A DNA stretch of 64,000 nucleotides from Alliaria petiolata (GCA_020283515.1 JAHZTW010000002.1:95429753-95493752); one strand, 5' to 3'. Shown: positions 45,374 through 55,378, counted from the first letter of the stretch. Notes: a model not told the origin generated them from the letters alone. Numbers and translations are program-made.

Positions 45374-46363
45374 ATGAGACCCTGGAGAAGGAAGAATGTG
45401 GAGGACAAGCGGAGCGAATGGTTCTTCAACAATGGAAGCCCTTTCCTCCAGGAACTCATCGCCGATTCTAACGGTATCTCAAATCCGATCCGGTTCTTCT
45501 CTTCCGATCAAATCCTCAAAGCCACGGATCGATTCGATCCCAGCTGTTATCTCTCTCGTCATAGATTCTTCACCTGGTACAAGGGGGTCATCGAAGACCG
45601 ACCTTACGCGATCAAGAAATTCACAGAGTCATCGTTTACAGGAGAGCGAGTGCGAGAGGTTTACAACGACATCGTCTTGTCTGCTCGGGTAAGCAATCAA
45701 AGTAGCTTTCTCAAACTTGTGGGATGTTCCCTCGAATTTCCCCTTCCGGTTATGGTATTCGAATACCCAGAGAATGGAGTTTTGAACGAGCGAGGAGGTT
45801 TTGCGTTGTTGCCATGGGATGTTCGATTGAAGATTGCGAAGGAGGTTGCGATTGCAGTGACGTATCTTCACACGGCTTTCCCTAGGATTATTATACACAG
45901 AAATATCCACCCGACGAATGTTTTCTTGGATAAGAATTGGAAGGCTAAGCTGACTGATTTCACGTTTTCGGTATCACTCCCCGAGGGGAAGTCGTGGATT
46001 AAAGATAGAGTGATGGGAACTTTCGGTTACATCGATCCGGTTTATTTCTCTAGGGGTTTGGTGACAGAATACACAGATGTCTTCAGTTTTGGAATCTTTA
46101 TGTTGGTTCTTCTGATTGGAAGACCAGCAGTTTTCGCTGGACCAAGTGGGGTTCATTGTAATATTCTTGACTACGTGAAGGATCTACAGGAGAGAGGAGA
46201 AACTGTTGAGTTCGGGGACGATTCGAACGGCATGAGGCTTGGTCAGATGAGAATGTTTCTTGAGCTGGCACTGAGATGCTGCGAGAAGAGGGATGAAGAC
46301 AGGCCAAAGATGATTTTGGTGGCAAAAGAGATTAAGCTGATAGAAAGATCACTCGATTGTTAA
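45374..46363 (+). CDS. ZRK-family pseudokinase (copy 4; candidate ZED1 position)
   Basis: A single exon of 329 residues. The first true ATG in frame is 45374, giving MRPWRRKNVEDKRSEWFFNN. Family blocks follow: FLQELIADSNGISNPIRFFS, QILKATDRFDPS, IEDRPYAIKKF with the canonical Lys, VYNDIVLSARVSNQSSFLKL, then IIIHRNIHPTNVFLDKNWKA with HRN for HRD and TDFTFS for DFG. The loss of the catalytic Asp and the Gly loop makes it a pseudokinase. Its place in the gene order would fit ZED1 (At3g57750), the Arabidopsis partner of ZAR1 for HopZ1a sensing, but I cannot prove orthology because the cluster expands and converts. Confidence 0.82.
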   Translation: MRPWRRKNVEDKRSEWFFNNGSPFLQELIADSNGISNPIRFFSSDQILKATDRFDPSCYLSRHRFFTWYKGVIEDRPYAIKKFTESSFTGERVREVYNDIVLSARVSNQSSFLKLVGCSLEFPLPVMVFEYPENGVLNERGGFALLPWDVRLKIAKEVAIAVTYLHTAFPRIIIHRNIHPTNVFLDKNWKAKLTDFTFSVSLPEGKSWIKDRVMGTFGYIDPVYFSRGLVTEYTDVFSFGIFMLVLLIGRPAVFAGPSGVHCNILDYVKDLQERGETVEFGDDSNGMRLGQMRMFLELALRCCEKRDEDRPKMILVAKEIKLIERSLDC

Positions 46364-46626
46364 AAGCTTGAAAATGGGTCGAGGATGGTCAGGATTTAAG
46401 ATTGTGGTCATGCTCAGATTTAAGTAATACTTCATTTTGTCTTTAGTTTTTTAGATACATCCTCCGTGTCAACTAAGGATTAAGGACTAGTTCTTAGCAT
46501 CGAGGCATAGTTTGGAGAACTTGCTTGTACATTGTTTATCAGGATTAGGTTACAAAGCTGAAACCTCATGAAAGTTTTGTGTTGATCATTCAGACTCCAT
46601 GTGCAAAAGAGTGAGTTTCAAACTTG

Positions 46627-46645
46627 TTGACTGAAAAAGTTGACT
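46627..46645 (+). promoter_or_regulatory. Paired W-boxes upstream of ZRK copy 5
   Basis: TTGACT at 46627-46632 and 46640-46645, 13 bp apart, about 130 bp before the start codon of the next gene. Closely paired W-boxes are typical of WRKY-responsive defence promoters. Confidence 0.55.
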
Positions 46646-46775
46646 TTCTGAAACTTTAATGACTTCAGATTCAACGTTATTATTATATACTGTTTTATCT
46701 TCACCGGGAGGCAACTTTGACTACCATCAACATTTAAGATTGCAAAGGCACTTCTTTATTGATCCGAAGAAGATC

Positions 46776-47817
46776 ATGAAGTTCTGGAGAAATAAGGGTA
46801 AAGAGAGGAGGAAATAAGGGTAAAGAGAGGAGGAAACAGTGGTTCTTAGACAACGGAAGCACTTTTCTCAAAGAGCTCATTGCTGGATGCAACGGCAAAA
46901 CAAATCCTATCCGAAGCTTTTCTTCTGATCAGATCCTCAAGGCCACAAATGGCTTCGACCCAAGCCGCTATGTCACGAGTGACCTTTACTTCACCTGGTT
47001 CACAGGTAGCATCGAAGATAGATCTTACATGATCAAGATGTTTCCCGAGGAGAAAGTCAGAGGAGATGGAGATGGAATTGGAGCTGTTTACAACGACATT
47101 GTCATATCTGCTCGTGTTACCAATCACAGTAATTTCCTGAAGCTATTGGGATGCTGTCTCGAGTTCCCTTGTCCGGTTCTGGTGTTTGAAGACGCAGAAA
47201 ACGGAGCTCTAGGCCACCAAGGAGGTATCGGTTCCAAGGATACAGAGTTCTTGCCTTGGGATGTAAGATTAAAAGTGGCAAAGGAGATCGCCAATGCAGT
47301 TACTTATCTTCACACGGAGTTCCCCAGGATCATTGTGCACAGAAATATAACTCCCATGAACGTTTTCTTGGACAAGAACTGGACAGCTAAGCTGTCTGAT
47401 TTCTCGCTCGCTCTAACTCTCCCGGAGGGGAAATCACAAATGGAAGATCAAGTGATGGGATGGCCTGGGTACTTGGATCCTTCGTATCTCCACACGAGTA
47501 TCGTTACAGAGTATGCTGATGTTTATAGCTTTGGAATCTTTATGATGGTTCTTCTGATTGGAAGACATGGTGTGGCTCCTCGATCAGATGTGCGCTTCAT
47601 CGATATCCGTAACTACGTAAGAGGCTTACAAGAGAAAGGCGAGTTTATCGAGACCATATACCGGGTTGGAGTGAGGGATATTGCGGAGGCTGAAAGATCT
47701 CAGGTGGACACGTTTGTTGAGCTAACGTTCAGATGCTGCGAGAAGAGTGTGGATAATAGACCGAAGATGATCGATGTCGCCAAGGAGCTCAAACGGATAG
47801 AGAGATCACTAAGTTGA
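46776..47817 (+). pseudogene. ZRK-type pseudokinase disrupted by a 22-bp duplication (copy 5)
   Basis: The expected start (ATG 46776, MKFWRNKGKERRK) runs into TAA at 46815-46817 because a 22-bp unit is duplicated at 46791-46812 and 46813-46834, shifting the frame. With one unit less, the frame would continue directly into QWFLDNGSTFLKELIAG and an otherwise complete ZRK protein ending at 47817. The remaining body is clean: TWFTGSIEDRSYMIKMF, VYNDIVISARVTNHSNFLKL, LGCCLEFPCPVLVFEDAENG, IIVHRNITPMNVFLDKNWTA (HRN for HRD), SDFSLALTLPEG. Initiation at the next in-frame ATG (47029) would drop about 75 residues, including the N-terminal segment that in RKS1 contacts ZAR1. As only one lesion is present, inactivation is recent, or the duplication is a polymorphism or assembly error. 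Confidence 0.85.
46791..46834. repeat. 22-bp tandem duplication
   Basis: AATAAGGGTAAAGAGAGGAG plus GA, twice in direct succession (46791-46812, 46813-46834), within the first codons of ZRK copy 5. Confidence 0.95.
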
Positions 47818-48292
47818 TGGTCATAGCTCTCAGAATTCTGACGTAGAAAAGACTATATTATATATCCGTTTTTGCTTGGAATAATTATAAAACTTTGAAG
47901 TAGTAAGTTGTGGCTTTTGCGATCTCCTGTAGGATTTGTATTCTCATTTTGCGGGTCGCTAGTGGCAATCATCAACCAGAAATGGCATTTTGAATGTATT
48001 TCTTTATTGGTATAATGATATTAACAATAAACATTTTAGTAAATGGCCCGTCAGTTCGTTCTGTGGACCCATGAATAGTAATGAGGATGGGTTAGGTGAT
48101 GAGTCCTTGTCAAGAAATTGGACCCAAAATGTAGTCAATGGTTGGAATTTTCAACGAATAGTCCCTTCTTCAAAACCAGGAGAAGGTACTGTCATGTATG
48201 CTCTCAGAAAGAACAAGGTCGACTCTTAAAATCTTTCTCGTCTTTGTAGGAAAACTGTGAACATCTTTTCCTGGAAAAGTATTATTTGACAA
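47818..48292. other. Spacer between ZRK copies 5 and 6
   Basis: 3' flank of copy 5 and promoter of copy 6. No further gene. A short open frame here has no recognisable domain. Confidence 0.4.
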
Positions 48293-49366
48293 ATGGAGTC
48301 GATGGTGAAGAAGTTGAAGCAGAGTCTGGGATTGGGATCGTCCGTGAAAAGCAAGGAAAAAGACATTCAGGAAGAAAGGTGGTTCTTGGAGAACGGAAGC
48401 AAGTTCTTAAAAGAACTTATCGCTGACTGTAACGGTAAATCTATTCCTATACGCAGCTTTTCTTCTGACCAGATCTTGAAAGCCACCAAGAACTTCGATT
48501 CCAGTTGTTTTGTCACCGCAGAGGGGGACCATAAATGGTACAAAGGTATAATCGAAGATAAGTCTTACTTGATCAAGAGATTCGCCGAGTATAGAGTTAT
48601 AGAACGCAGAGATGGAGAGGCTTACAACGACATAGTCTTGTCTGCTAGGATGAGCAACCACAACAACTTTCTGAAACTATTTGGATGCTGTCTCGACTTT
48701 AGTTTTCCGGTCTTTGTGTTTGAATACGCAGAACTTGGAGTTCTGAATTGGCAAGGAGATACTATGGTCAACGGGGAGGATGCTATATTGCCATGGAGTG
48801 TACGGTTGAAGATAGCAAAGGAGATTGCAAATGCTGTGACGTATCTTCACACGGCCTTCCCTAAGATCATCATACATAGACACATTAAGGTAACAAACAT
48901 TTTCTTGGACAAGAATTGGACCGCAAAGTTGTCAGATTTCTCGCTCGCCATAACGCTCCCTGAGGGAGAATCAAGAATAAAAGTTGAAGGCGTTCAAGGA
49001 ACATTAGGGTACCTAGATCCATTATATAATACCACGAGGTTTGTGTCGGAATATACCGATGTCTACAGCTTTGGAATCTGTTTGCTGGTTTTTCTCACTG
49101 GCAGATCCGTTGTCTTCGCTGGATCTGGTGGATATCCCCAGGGTATTCTTAGCTATGTGAGAGGGTTTTATGAGAACTGGAAGCTGGATGAAGTAATAGA
49201 TCCAATGATGGCGAACGACATCACAGGTGGTCAAAGAATGCAGGTGAAAGCGTGTCTGGTGCTGGCTATGGAATGCTGCGAGGAAAGAGATGAAGACAGA
49301 CCAAAGATGATTCAAGTAGCTAAAGAACTCAAGCGGATTGAGACATCACTGAGAAATTCTACCTAG
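48293..49366 (+). CDS. ZRK-family receptor-like cytoplasmic pseudokinase (copy 6)
   Basis: A single exon of 357 residues. It starts MESMVKKLKQ, very like copy 9 (RKS1-like), with a basic lead, then ERWFLENGSKFLKELIADCN and GKSIPIRSFSSDQILKATKN. The ATP-site Lys is in DKSYLIKRF. VLSARMSNHNNFLKLFGCCL leads into KIIIHRHIKVTNIFLDKNWT, where HRD is HRH, and SDFSLAITLPEG, where DFG is DFS. C-terminal motif: CCEERDEDRPKMIQVAKELK. Both catalytic Asp and metal-binding Gly are gone. It belongs to the RKS1/ZRK3-like subgroup together with copies 7 and 9. No frame defect is seen. Confidence 0.87.
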   Translation: MESMVKKLKQSLGLGSSVKSKEKDIQEERWFLENGSKFLKELIADCNGKSIPIRSFSSDQILKATKNFDSSCFVTAEGDHKWYKGIIEDKSYLIKRFAEYRVIERRDGEAYNDIVLSARMSNHNNFLKLFGCCLDFSFPVFVFEYAELGVLNWQGDTMVNGEDAILPWSVRLKIAKEIANAVTYLHTAFPKIIIHRHIKVTNIFLDKNWTAKLSDFSLAITLPEGESRIKVEGVQGTLGYLDPLYNTTRFVSEYTDVYSFGICLLVFLTGRSVVFAGSGGYPQGILSYVRGFYENWKLDEVIDPMMANDITGGQRMQVKACLVLAMECCEERDEDRPKMIQVAKELKRIETSLRNST

Positions 49367-49639
49367 AGATCCTCTCTTTTCTTGGACTATAAAGCCAAGG
49401 TTGTAATTCACACATTAGCCCGGAAGAAGAGACTACTCTGTTACATAACAGCAGATTCAACCTCAGGGTTAATACTTTACTACTGTGTACTTCTACCTGT
49501 TGTAATGTTTACTTCATGCCGATTTGGCCGAGCTTATTCTGTCAGGTTGTACTGTGGTCTAATAATGTTTTGTCTGTTTCTCAAAACCATCCAAGAAGTG
49601 AACCTTTTTAATCTCTGACAAATGAATCTCATGCTGGCA

Positions 49640-49800
49640 CCATTGCAAAGCTCGATGAGGTATTCTAAGAAGACATTCCCGTTCTCTTGCAACAATCTTA
49701 GCCGTTGATTTGTTTCTGAGTTCTTCTTACTCTTTTTCCTTCAACAATCCATCTTCTGAGCATTCATCAACATACAGAGCTGAGAAGTGGAGGTAGCATG
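49640..49800 (-). pseudogene. 5' fragment of a ZRK copy-3-like gene
   Basis: This stretch closely matches 45009-45170, the first 130 coding bases and leader of ZRK copy 3 (shared CAATCTTAGCCGTTGATTTG, ATACAGAGCTG and GAAGTGGA), in the same minus orientation. The rest of the gene is absent, with unrelated sequence from 49639 down. It is a truncated duplicate, showing that a copy-3-type gene once stood between copies 6 and 7 or that a fragment was moved there. Confidence 0.85.
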
Positions 49801-49921
49801 GAAGGGTTCAAACTTCAAAGGAAAGACTTTGACTCAACTCAAATAAAAATAAATAAAAATAACTGTTTTGATGTTGATTTTTCAACATCAATCAACATCC
49901 ACTAGTTTAGATATATAAGAT

Positions 49922-49927
49922 TTGACT
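49922..49927 (+). promoter_or_regulatory. W-box core upstream of ZRK copy 7
   Basis: TTGACT, 47 bp before the start codon of copy 7. A second core occurs as TTTGACTC near 49827. Confidence 0.4.
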
Positions 49928-49973
49928 TTTTTTCTTTTCTTTTCAAGAAGCACTTTAGGTCCTTCCTGTTAAG

Positions 49974-51017
49974 ATGCTGAGGCAGAATCTGAGATCTTGG
50001 TCGTCCTCGAAAAAAAAGGAAAAAGACATGAAGGAGGAAAGGTGGTTCTTGAAGAACGGAAGCAAATTCTTAAAAGAACTAATAGCTGATTGTAACGGTA
50101 AATCCATTCCTATACGCAGTTTTTCTTCTGCCCAGGTCCTTAAAGCCACCAATAAATTCGATTCCAGTTGTTTTGTCGCCCAAGAGGGGTTCTACATATG
50201 GTACAAAGGTGTAATCGAAGATAGGTCTTACATGATCAAGAGATTTTCCGAGTATAAAGTTACTGATTACAGAGTAGGAGAGGTCTACAAAGACATCGTC
50301 TTGTCTGCTCGGATGAGCAACCACAACAATTTTCTTAAACTATTGGGATGTTGTCTCGAGTTCCCTTTTCCGGTTCTGGTGTTTGAATCTGCAGAACATG
50401 GAGTTATGAATCATCGAGGAGGTATTACGGTTAATGGGGAGGAATCGTTATTGCCTTTGAGTTTGAGGCTGAATATTGCAAAGGAGATTGCAAATTCCTT
50501 GGCTTATCTTCACATGGCCTTTCCTAAGATCATCATATACAGAGATGTTAAGCCAATGCACGTTTTCTTGGACAAGAACTGGACCGCAAAGCTGTCCGAT
50601 ATGTCTTTCTCAATATCGCTCGAGGAGGGAAAGTCACAGATAGAAGCTGAAGAAGTGCTGGGTACATACGGGTACCTCGATCCATTATACTTTACAACAG
50701 GGCTTGTGACAGAATATACCGATGTGTACAGCTTTGGAGTCTTTTTGATGGTTCTTCTCACTGGCAGACCGGTTTACTTCTCAGGATCTGATGGTTATCC
50801 AGATGGTATTCTTGGATATGTGAAAGGCTTATATGAGAATGGGAAGCTCGATGAACTAATAGATCTTATGATGATGAAAGACATTACAAGTTCTCAAAGA
50901 TTGCAGGTGGAAGCGTGTGTCTTACTTGCGCTCAGATGCTGCGAGGAGAGGGATGAAGACAGACCGAAGATGATCCAGGTAGCCAAAGAACTCAAGCGGG
51001 TTGAGACATCATTTTAA
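49974..51017 (+). CDS. ZRK-family receptor-like cytoplasmic pseudokinase (copy 7)
   Basis: A single exon of 347 residues. N terminus MLRQNLRSWSSSKKKEKDMK, then ERWFLKNGSKFLKELIADCN and FSSAQVLKATNKFDSSCF. The ATP-site Lys lies in DRSYMIKRFSEYK. GCCLEFPFPVLVFESAEHG leads into KIIIYRDVKPMHVFLDKNWT, so HRD is YRD, and LSDMSFSISLEEG, where DFG is DMS. The catalytic Asp is kept in YRD but the metal-binding motif is lost. With copies 6 and 9 it forms the RKS1-like subgroup. It is convergent with copy 8, just as copy 9 is with copy 10. By position it is a candidate for the ZRK3 (At3g57720) side of the cluster, but that is not certain. Confidence 0.87.
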   Translation: MLRQNLRSWSSSKKKEKDMKEERWFLKNGSKFLKELIADCNGKSIPIRSFSSAQVLKATNKFDSSCFVAQEGFYIWYKGVIEDRSYMIKRFSEYKVTDYRVGEVYKDIVLSARMSNHNNFLKLLGCCLEFPFPVLVFESAEHGVMNHRGGITVNGEESLLPLSLRLNIAKEIANSLAYLHMAFPKIIIYRDVKPMHVFLDKNWTAKLSDMSFSISLEEGKSQIEAEEVLGTYGYLDPLYFTTGLVTEYTDVYSFGVFLMVLLTGRPVYFSGSDGYPDGILGYVKGLYENGKLDELIDLMMMKDITSSQRLQVEACVLLALRCCEERDEDRPKMIQVAKELKRVETSF

Positions 51018-51261
51018 GAAATCCTCTGTTCTGATATAAACTATATACACAACTTCTATTACGTTTTGCTTAGACTATATGTAGGTAAAAGTAAACAATC
51101 CTTGTATTATCAAGTAATAGAAATCCAGTTTCTTTACATCCAACGTGTATACCGTGAAAGAAAGCTCGAAAAGAAGAATATCGTTACAATTTTTCACTAC
51201 TAAGACTGCGTAGTAGATAGATAAATCTGTTTTGAGTGCCTCACCAGAGAAGTTTGCATCG

Positions 51262-52290
51262 TCAGGTCCGCTTCTCTATATGCTTGAGTTCTTTTGCAAC
51301 ATCTATCATGTGAGGCTTGTTTTCTCCTGGTCTCAATCTAACACATCTCAAAGCAAGTGTAACAAATGCTTCCATCTGCAGTCTTGAATGATCAGGAATA
51401 TCGTCATCCACGCTGTTCAACATGGATGGATCTATCAATTTGGTGAACAGTCCTTGCTCCAGACACTTCTCAACATAATCAGGCAGTATGTGGTAACTGT
51501 CATCATTATACGGATCATGATTGAATCCACCAGACTTTCCTGTCAAAATACTTAGCATGGTGATTCCAAGGTTATAGACGTCAATATACTCAGTGACAAA
51601 ACCTGTTTTGCAATATTCGGGCTCGCCATAGCCGGTTGTCCCGCAAACCATGTCTTGTACACCTGACTCTCCCTCCGGAATCGGTATGCTGAGGCTGAAA
51701 GAAGAAAGCTTAGCAGTCCAGTCCTCGTCCAAGAAAATGTTTGAAGGCTTTAAATCCCTGTGGATTATAGTCCTAGGGAATTCAGTATGAAGATACGTTA
51801 GAGCGTCTGCGATCTCCTTGGCGATCTTCAACCTCACATTCCAAGCCAATGGCTTCATGCCGCCCTCCCCTGCACACATATAGGTGAGAGCTCCCTTTTC
51901 CGGGTATTCACACACGAGAACCGGACTAGGAAACTCCAGACAACACCCTAAAAGCTTGAGAGCGTTCTTGTGGCTGCTCATCATCGATGAGACCGCTATG
52001 TCACGGTAGAAATTGTCAGGGGCAAAGTTAAAGGGTTCCTCTTTGTAGTTCTTGATCAGCACGGCTCTGTTTTCAACCGTACCTTTGTACCACACGAATC
52101 TGTCTACACAGATTGCATAGCTCCAGTCGAAGTTGTTTGTAGCTTGAAGGATTTGGTGGGAAGAAAATGTGCGGATAGGATTGTATTTACCTCCTGAAGA
52201 TGCTATGAGTTCCTCCAACAATAAGCTCCCGTTCTTCTGGAAATTGATCTTCTTTTGTTTCTCCTTCTTCCTCCTTGACGAACACAACAT
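51262..52290 (-). CDS. ZRK-family kinase-like protein with intact HRDLK motif (copy 8)
   Basis: A single exon of 342 residues. N terminus MLCSSRRKKEKQKKINFQKN, then GSLLLEELIASSGGKYNPIR and FSSHQILQATNNFDWS. The Lys is in NRAVLIKNYKE. It has SHKNALKLLGCCLEF, then RTIIHRDLKPSNIFLDEDWT, a full HRDLKPSN catalytic loop, but DFG is SSF, and CGTTGYGEPEYCKTG in the activation segment is closer to active RLCKs than in other copies. It is clearly the sister of copy 10, and the two also share similar 3' UTRs. The subgroup matches the At3g57700 type in Arabidopsis. Kinase activity is doubtful without DFG. Confidence 0.87.
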   Translation of the reverse strand: MLCSSRRKKEKQKKINFQKNGSLLLEELIASSGGKYNPIRTFSSHQILQATNNFDWSYAICVDRFVWYKGTVENRAVLIKNYKEEPFNFAPDNFYRDIAVSSMMSSHKNALKLLGCCLEFPSPVLVCEYPEKGALTYMCAGEGGMKPLAWNVRLKIAKEIADALTYLHTEFPRTIIHRDLKPSNIFLDEDWTAKLSSFSLSIPIPEGESGVQDMVCGTTGYGEPEYCKTGFVTEYIDVYNLGITMLSILTGKSGGFNHDPYNDDSYHILPDYVEKCLEQGLFTKLIDPSMLNSVDDDIPDHSRLQMEAFVTLALRCVRLRPGENKPHMIDVAKELKHIEKRT

Positions 52291-52998
52291 CTTTTAACTT
52301 AGAAATTGAGGTTAATGATCCTCTTGCCAAAGAAGGTAGAAGATGGGCTAGAGAAGACAATAATTGTGAGAATGCAGAGAACTGATCTCTACAACTGGTG
52401 GACAAGTTCAGTAGTCCATTACCTTGGATCATACGGTTTGAAGATTGGGATTGAGATCACAAATGTTGTAGCTGATACTAAAACTTTACATTGCTGTTTT
52501 CTCATTGGAGTTATATACAATGTATTGGGTCAAGTATATGGGCCTGTATCTAATGAAAATAGGCCCAAAAAGGCAAATAAAATAATATTGGACCTTATAC
52601 TGGGCTTCGTGGAGATACTCCCCAAACCCATACCATTCCCTTTTTTTCCATCCATTTAAATTATTAAGGCCCAATAGGGAAAAGAGATGGCATGAAGCCC
52701 AGTACAAGATCCAATAACAAAACCAACACGTATTAAGAATAATACAATTCAACCACGTTACTAAACACGTGTTGACAGATTTATTAAGCTGGACCACGTG
52801 GCGAAAATTGATTGGTTCACATGAGACGTGAGATGTGAACCATTCTCAACATTCTCTTTTGTGCTCACACAGAAACGATTTTGACTTTTGGAAGATTTTC
52901 GTAGGAAAAGGTTGTCCTTTTATACATTTCACTAACAAAAGTTTGATAATCTCTGGAGGAAATTCATCATCTTTGCCCATATATCAGTAAATTTGATT
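52291..52998. other. Divergent spacer between ZRK copies 8 and 9
   Basis: Head-to-head promoters in 0.7 kb. A CCACGTGG G-box lies near 52794-52801, further ACACGTG motifs near 52728 and 52765, and TTTTGACTT (W-box core) near 52880. GGGCC/GGCCC motifs occur at about 52540-52675. Confidence 0.45.
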
Positions 52999-54057
52999 AT
53001 GGAATCAATGAAGAAGCAGTATCTGAAATCTGGGTCTGGGAGAAAGAAGGAAAAGGAAGTGATGAAGAGGTGCTTCTTCGAAAACGGAAGCATCTTCTTA
53101 AGAGAACTTATCGCTGACTGTAACGGTAAATCCATCCCTATCCGCAGCTTTTCTTCTTACCAGATCCTTCAAGCCACCAATAACTTCGATCCCAGCTGTT
53201 CTGTCTCTGAAGATGCGTACTATAAGTGGTATATAGGTAGAATCGAAGATAGATCTTACATGATCAAGAGATTCTCCGAGGATAAAATTGCAGGACACAG
53301 GCTTGGAGAAGTTTACAATGACATTGTCTTGTCTGCTCGGATGAGCTATCACAGCAACTTTCTAAAATTATTAGGATCTTGTCTCGAGTTTCCTTTTCCG
53401 GTTCTTGTGTTTGAATTCGCAGATAATGGAGTTTTGAATCAGAGAGGAGGTGTTATGGTTAACGGGGAAGAATCTTTATTGACATGGGGTCTACGGTTGA
53501 AGATTGGGAAAGAGATTGCAAATGCTGTCACTTATCTTCACATGGCGTTCCCCAAGATCATCATACATAGAGATGTTAAGCCAATGCACGTTTTCTTGGA
53601 CAAGAACTGGACTGCAAAGTTGTCTGATTTATCCTTCTCAATATCTCTCCCTGAAGGAAAAACAAGAATAGAAGCTGAAAGAATTCTGGGAACAATTGGG
53701 TACCTCGATCCATTATATCATGCCACGAGCTTTGTGACAGAATATACTGATGTGTACAGCTTCGGAATCTGTTTGTTGGTTTTTGTCACTGGCAGAACGG
53801 CTGTGTTCACCGGATCTGATGGAGATCCCCAAGGTCTTCTTACCTATGTGAGAGGGTTATGTGAGAATGGGAAGCTCGATGATGTAGTAGATCCAACGAT
53901 GGCGAAAGACATCACAAGTGGTCAAAAACTGCAGGTGGAAGCGTGTGTTCTTCTGGCTTTGAGATGCTGCGAGGAGAGAGACGAAGACAGACCAAAGATG
54001 ATCCAAGTTGCTAAAGAACTCAAGCGGATTGAGGCCTCGCTGAGAGATTCTATCTAG
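52999..54057 (+). CDS. RKS1: RKS1/ZRK1-like pseudokinase (copy 9)
   Basis: A single exon of 352 residues from the first true ATG (MESMKKQYLKSGSG). Of all copies this is closest to Arabidopsis RKS1 (ZRK1, At3g57710) as I remember it: the KKQYLKSGSG start, ENGSIFLRELIADCNGKSIP, YYKWYIGRIEDRSYMIKRFS (Lys about 90), VYNDIVLSARMSYHSNFLKL, HRDVKPMHVFLDKNWTAKLS (HRD about 190-192) and DLS for DFG (about 210-212). In Arabidopsis RKS1 sits on the leucine-rich repeats of ZAR1 and binds the PBL2 kinase uridylylated by Xanthomonas AvrAC, which triggers the resistosome. One family Cys is Ser here (LLGSCLEF). A few substitutions against RKS1 indicate a sister species. Confidence 0.85.
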   Translation: MESMKKQYLKSGSGRKKEKEVMKRCFFENGSIFLRELIADCNGKSIPIRSFSSYQILQATNNFDPSCSVSEDAYYKWYIGRIEDRSYMIKRFSEDKIAGHRLGEVYNDIVLSARMSYHSNFLKLLGSCLEFPFPVLVFEFADNGVLNQRGGVMVNGEESLLTWGLRLKIGKEIANAVTYLHMAFPKIIIHRDVKPMHVFLDKNWTAKLSDLSFSISLPEGKTRIEAERILGTIGYLDPLYHATSFVTEYTDVYSFGICLLVFVTGRTAVFTGSDGDPQGLLTYVRGLCENGKLDDVVDPTMAKDITSGQKLQVEACVLLALRCCEERDEDRPKMIQVAKELKRIEASLRDSI

Positions 54058-54355
54058 AGATCCTTAAGGAACCTGTTGAGATATGCTTTGAGATATCTTC
54101 AGGGAGTAAGCATCACAAGAACATGCCTGAAGATTAGAGCATATATGGTGTCCAAAAGAAGAGGTATCAGTTGCTTGGTCTACATATATATAAGCAAAAA
54201 AATCTTTGCATTATGAAGTATGAAAATTCAGGTTCTTAAATACAACATATATCGTGAAAGAAAGATCGAAAATGAGAAGATCACAACAACTCGTCACTAC
54301 TAAGACTGCATAAGAGACAGATCTGCTTCGAGTCTCACCAGAAAAGTTTGCGGTG

Positions 54356-55378
54356 TCAGGTGTGTTTCTCTATCTTCTTGAGTTCTCTTGCAACGTCTAT
54401 CATGTGAAGCACCTTCTCTCCTGGTCTGAATCTTACACATCTAAAAGCAAGCTCAATGAATGCTTCCATTTGCAGTCTTAGATGCTCGGGAATGCCGTCA
54501 CTCACGCTTTCAAACAACGAAGGGTCTATCAGATCAGACAAAAGACCTCGATCCAGCAACTTCCCAACATAGACAGGAAGTACAGGAAGATAAACAGCGA
54601 CCTCCGAAGTGTATTCAGACTTTCCTGTCAAAAGAATTAGCATGATGATCCCAAGACTATAGATGTCGACATTCTCGGTGACAAAACCTGTGCTGAGGTA
54701 ATCTGGCTCGATATAGCTTGATGTCCTGCAAACCATGTCATTTACGCCCGGTTCTCCTTCTGGAATCAGTATGCTGAGGCTGAAAGAAGAGAGCTTGGCG
54801 GTCCAATTCTCGTCCAAGAATATATTTGCAAGCTTCAAATCCCTATGGATTATAGTTCTTGGGAACTCGGTATGAAGATACGTTACAGCTTCTGCGATTT
54901 CCTTGGCGATCTTCAATCTTACTTTCCAAGGAAATGGCCTGGTGGCTCCTTCCCTTGCACGTCTTATACAGTTTAGGGCCCCATTCTCTGGGTATTCACA
55001 CACGAGAACGGGATGAGGAAACTCCAGACAGCAGCCCAAGAGCTTGAGAACGTTCTTATGGCTACTCATCAGAGATGAGACAGCGATGTCACGGTAAAAG
55101 TTGTCAGCGTCGAAAAGGGAAAAGTCTTGGAATTTCTTGATCAGTACGGGTCTGTTTTCAACCATGCCTTTGAACCACACGAATCTGTCTTCAGAGATCA
55201 CATAGTTCCAGTCGAAGTGGTTTGTGGCTTGAAGGATTTGGTGGGAAGAAAACGTACGGATGGGATTGTATATTCCTTCTGAAGACGCAATGAGTTCCTC
55301 CAGCAATAAGCTCCCATTCTCCTGGAAGAGAATCTCCTCTTCTTTCTGCTTCTTCTTCTTCCTGAACAAACGCAACAT
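54356..55378 (-). CDS. ZRK-family kinase-like protein with HRDLK motif (copy 10)
   Basis: A single exon of 340 residues. N terminus MLRLFRKKKKQKEEEILFQE, then GSLLLEELIASSEGIYNPIR and FSSHQILQATNHFDW. The Lys is in NRPVLIKKFQDF. SHKNVLKLLGCCLEFPHPVL leads into RTIIHRDLKLANIFLDENWT (HRDLK kept, P changed to L) and SSFSLSILIPEG (DFG lost). The activation segment CRTSSYIEPDYLSTG is more eroded than in copy 8. By order it is the counterpart of At3g57700, the end of the Arabidopsis cluster. Convergent with the RKS1-like gene. Confidence 0.87.
   Translation of the reverse strand: MLRLFRKKKKQKEEEILFQENGSLLLEELIASSEGIYNPIRTFSSHQILQATNHFDWNYVISEDRFVWFKGMVENRPVLIKKFQDFSLFDADNFYRDIAVSSLMSSHKNVLKLLGCCLEFPHPVLVCEYPENGALNCIRRAREGATRPFPWKVRLKIAKEIAEAVTYLHTEFPRTIIHRDLKLANIFLDENWTAKLSSFSLSILIPEGEPGVNDMVCRTSSYIEPDYLSTGFVTENVDIYSLGIIMLILLTGKSEYTSEVAVYLPVLPVYVGKLLDRGLLSDLIDPSLFESVSDGIPEHLRLQMEAFIELAFRCVRFRPGEKVLHMIDVARELKKIEKHT

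Noticed and set aside
52993..52998. Start of the RKS1-like frame at 52993
   Set aside because: The codon is TTG; the first ATG in frame is at 52999.
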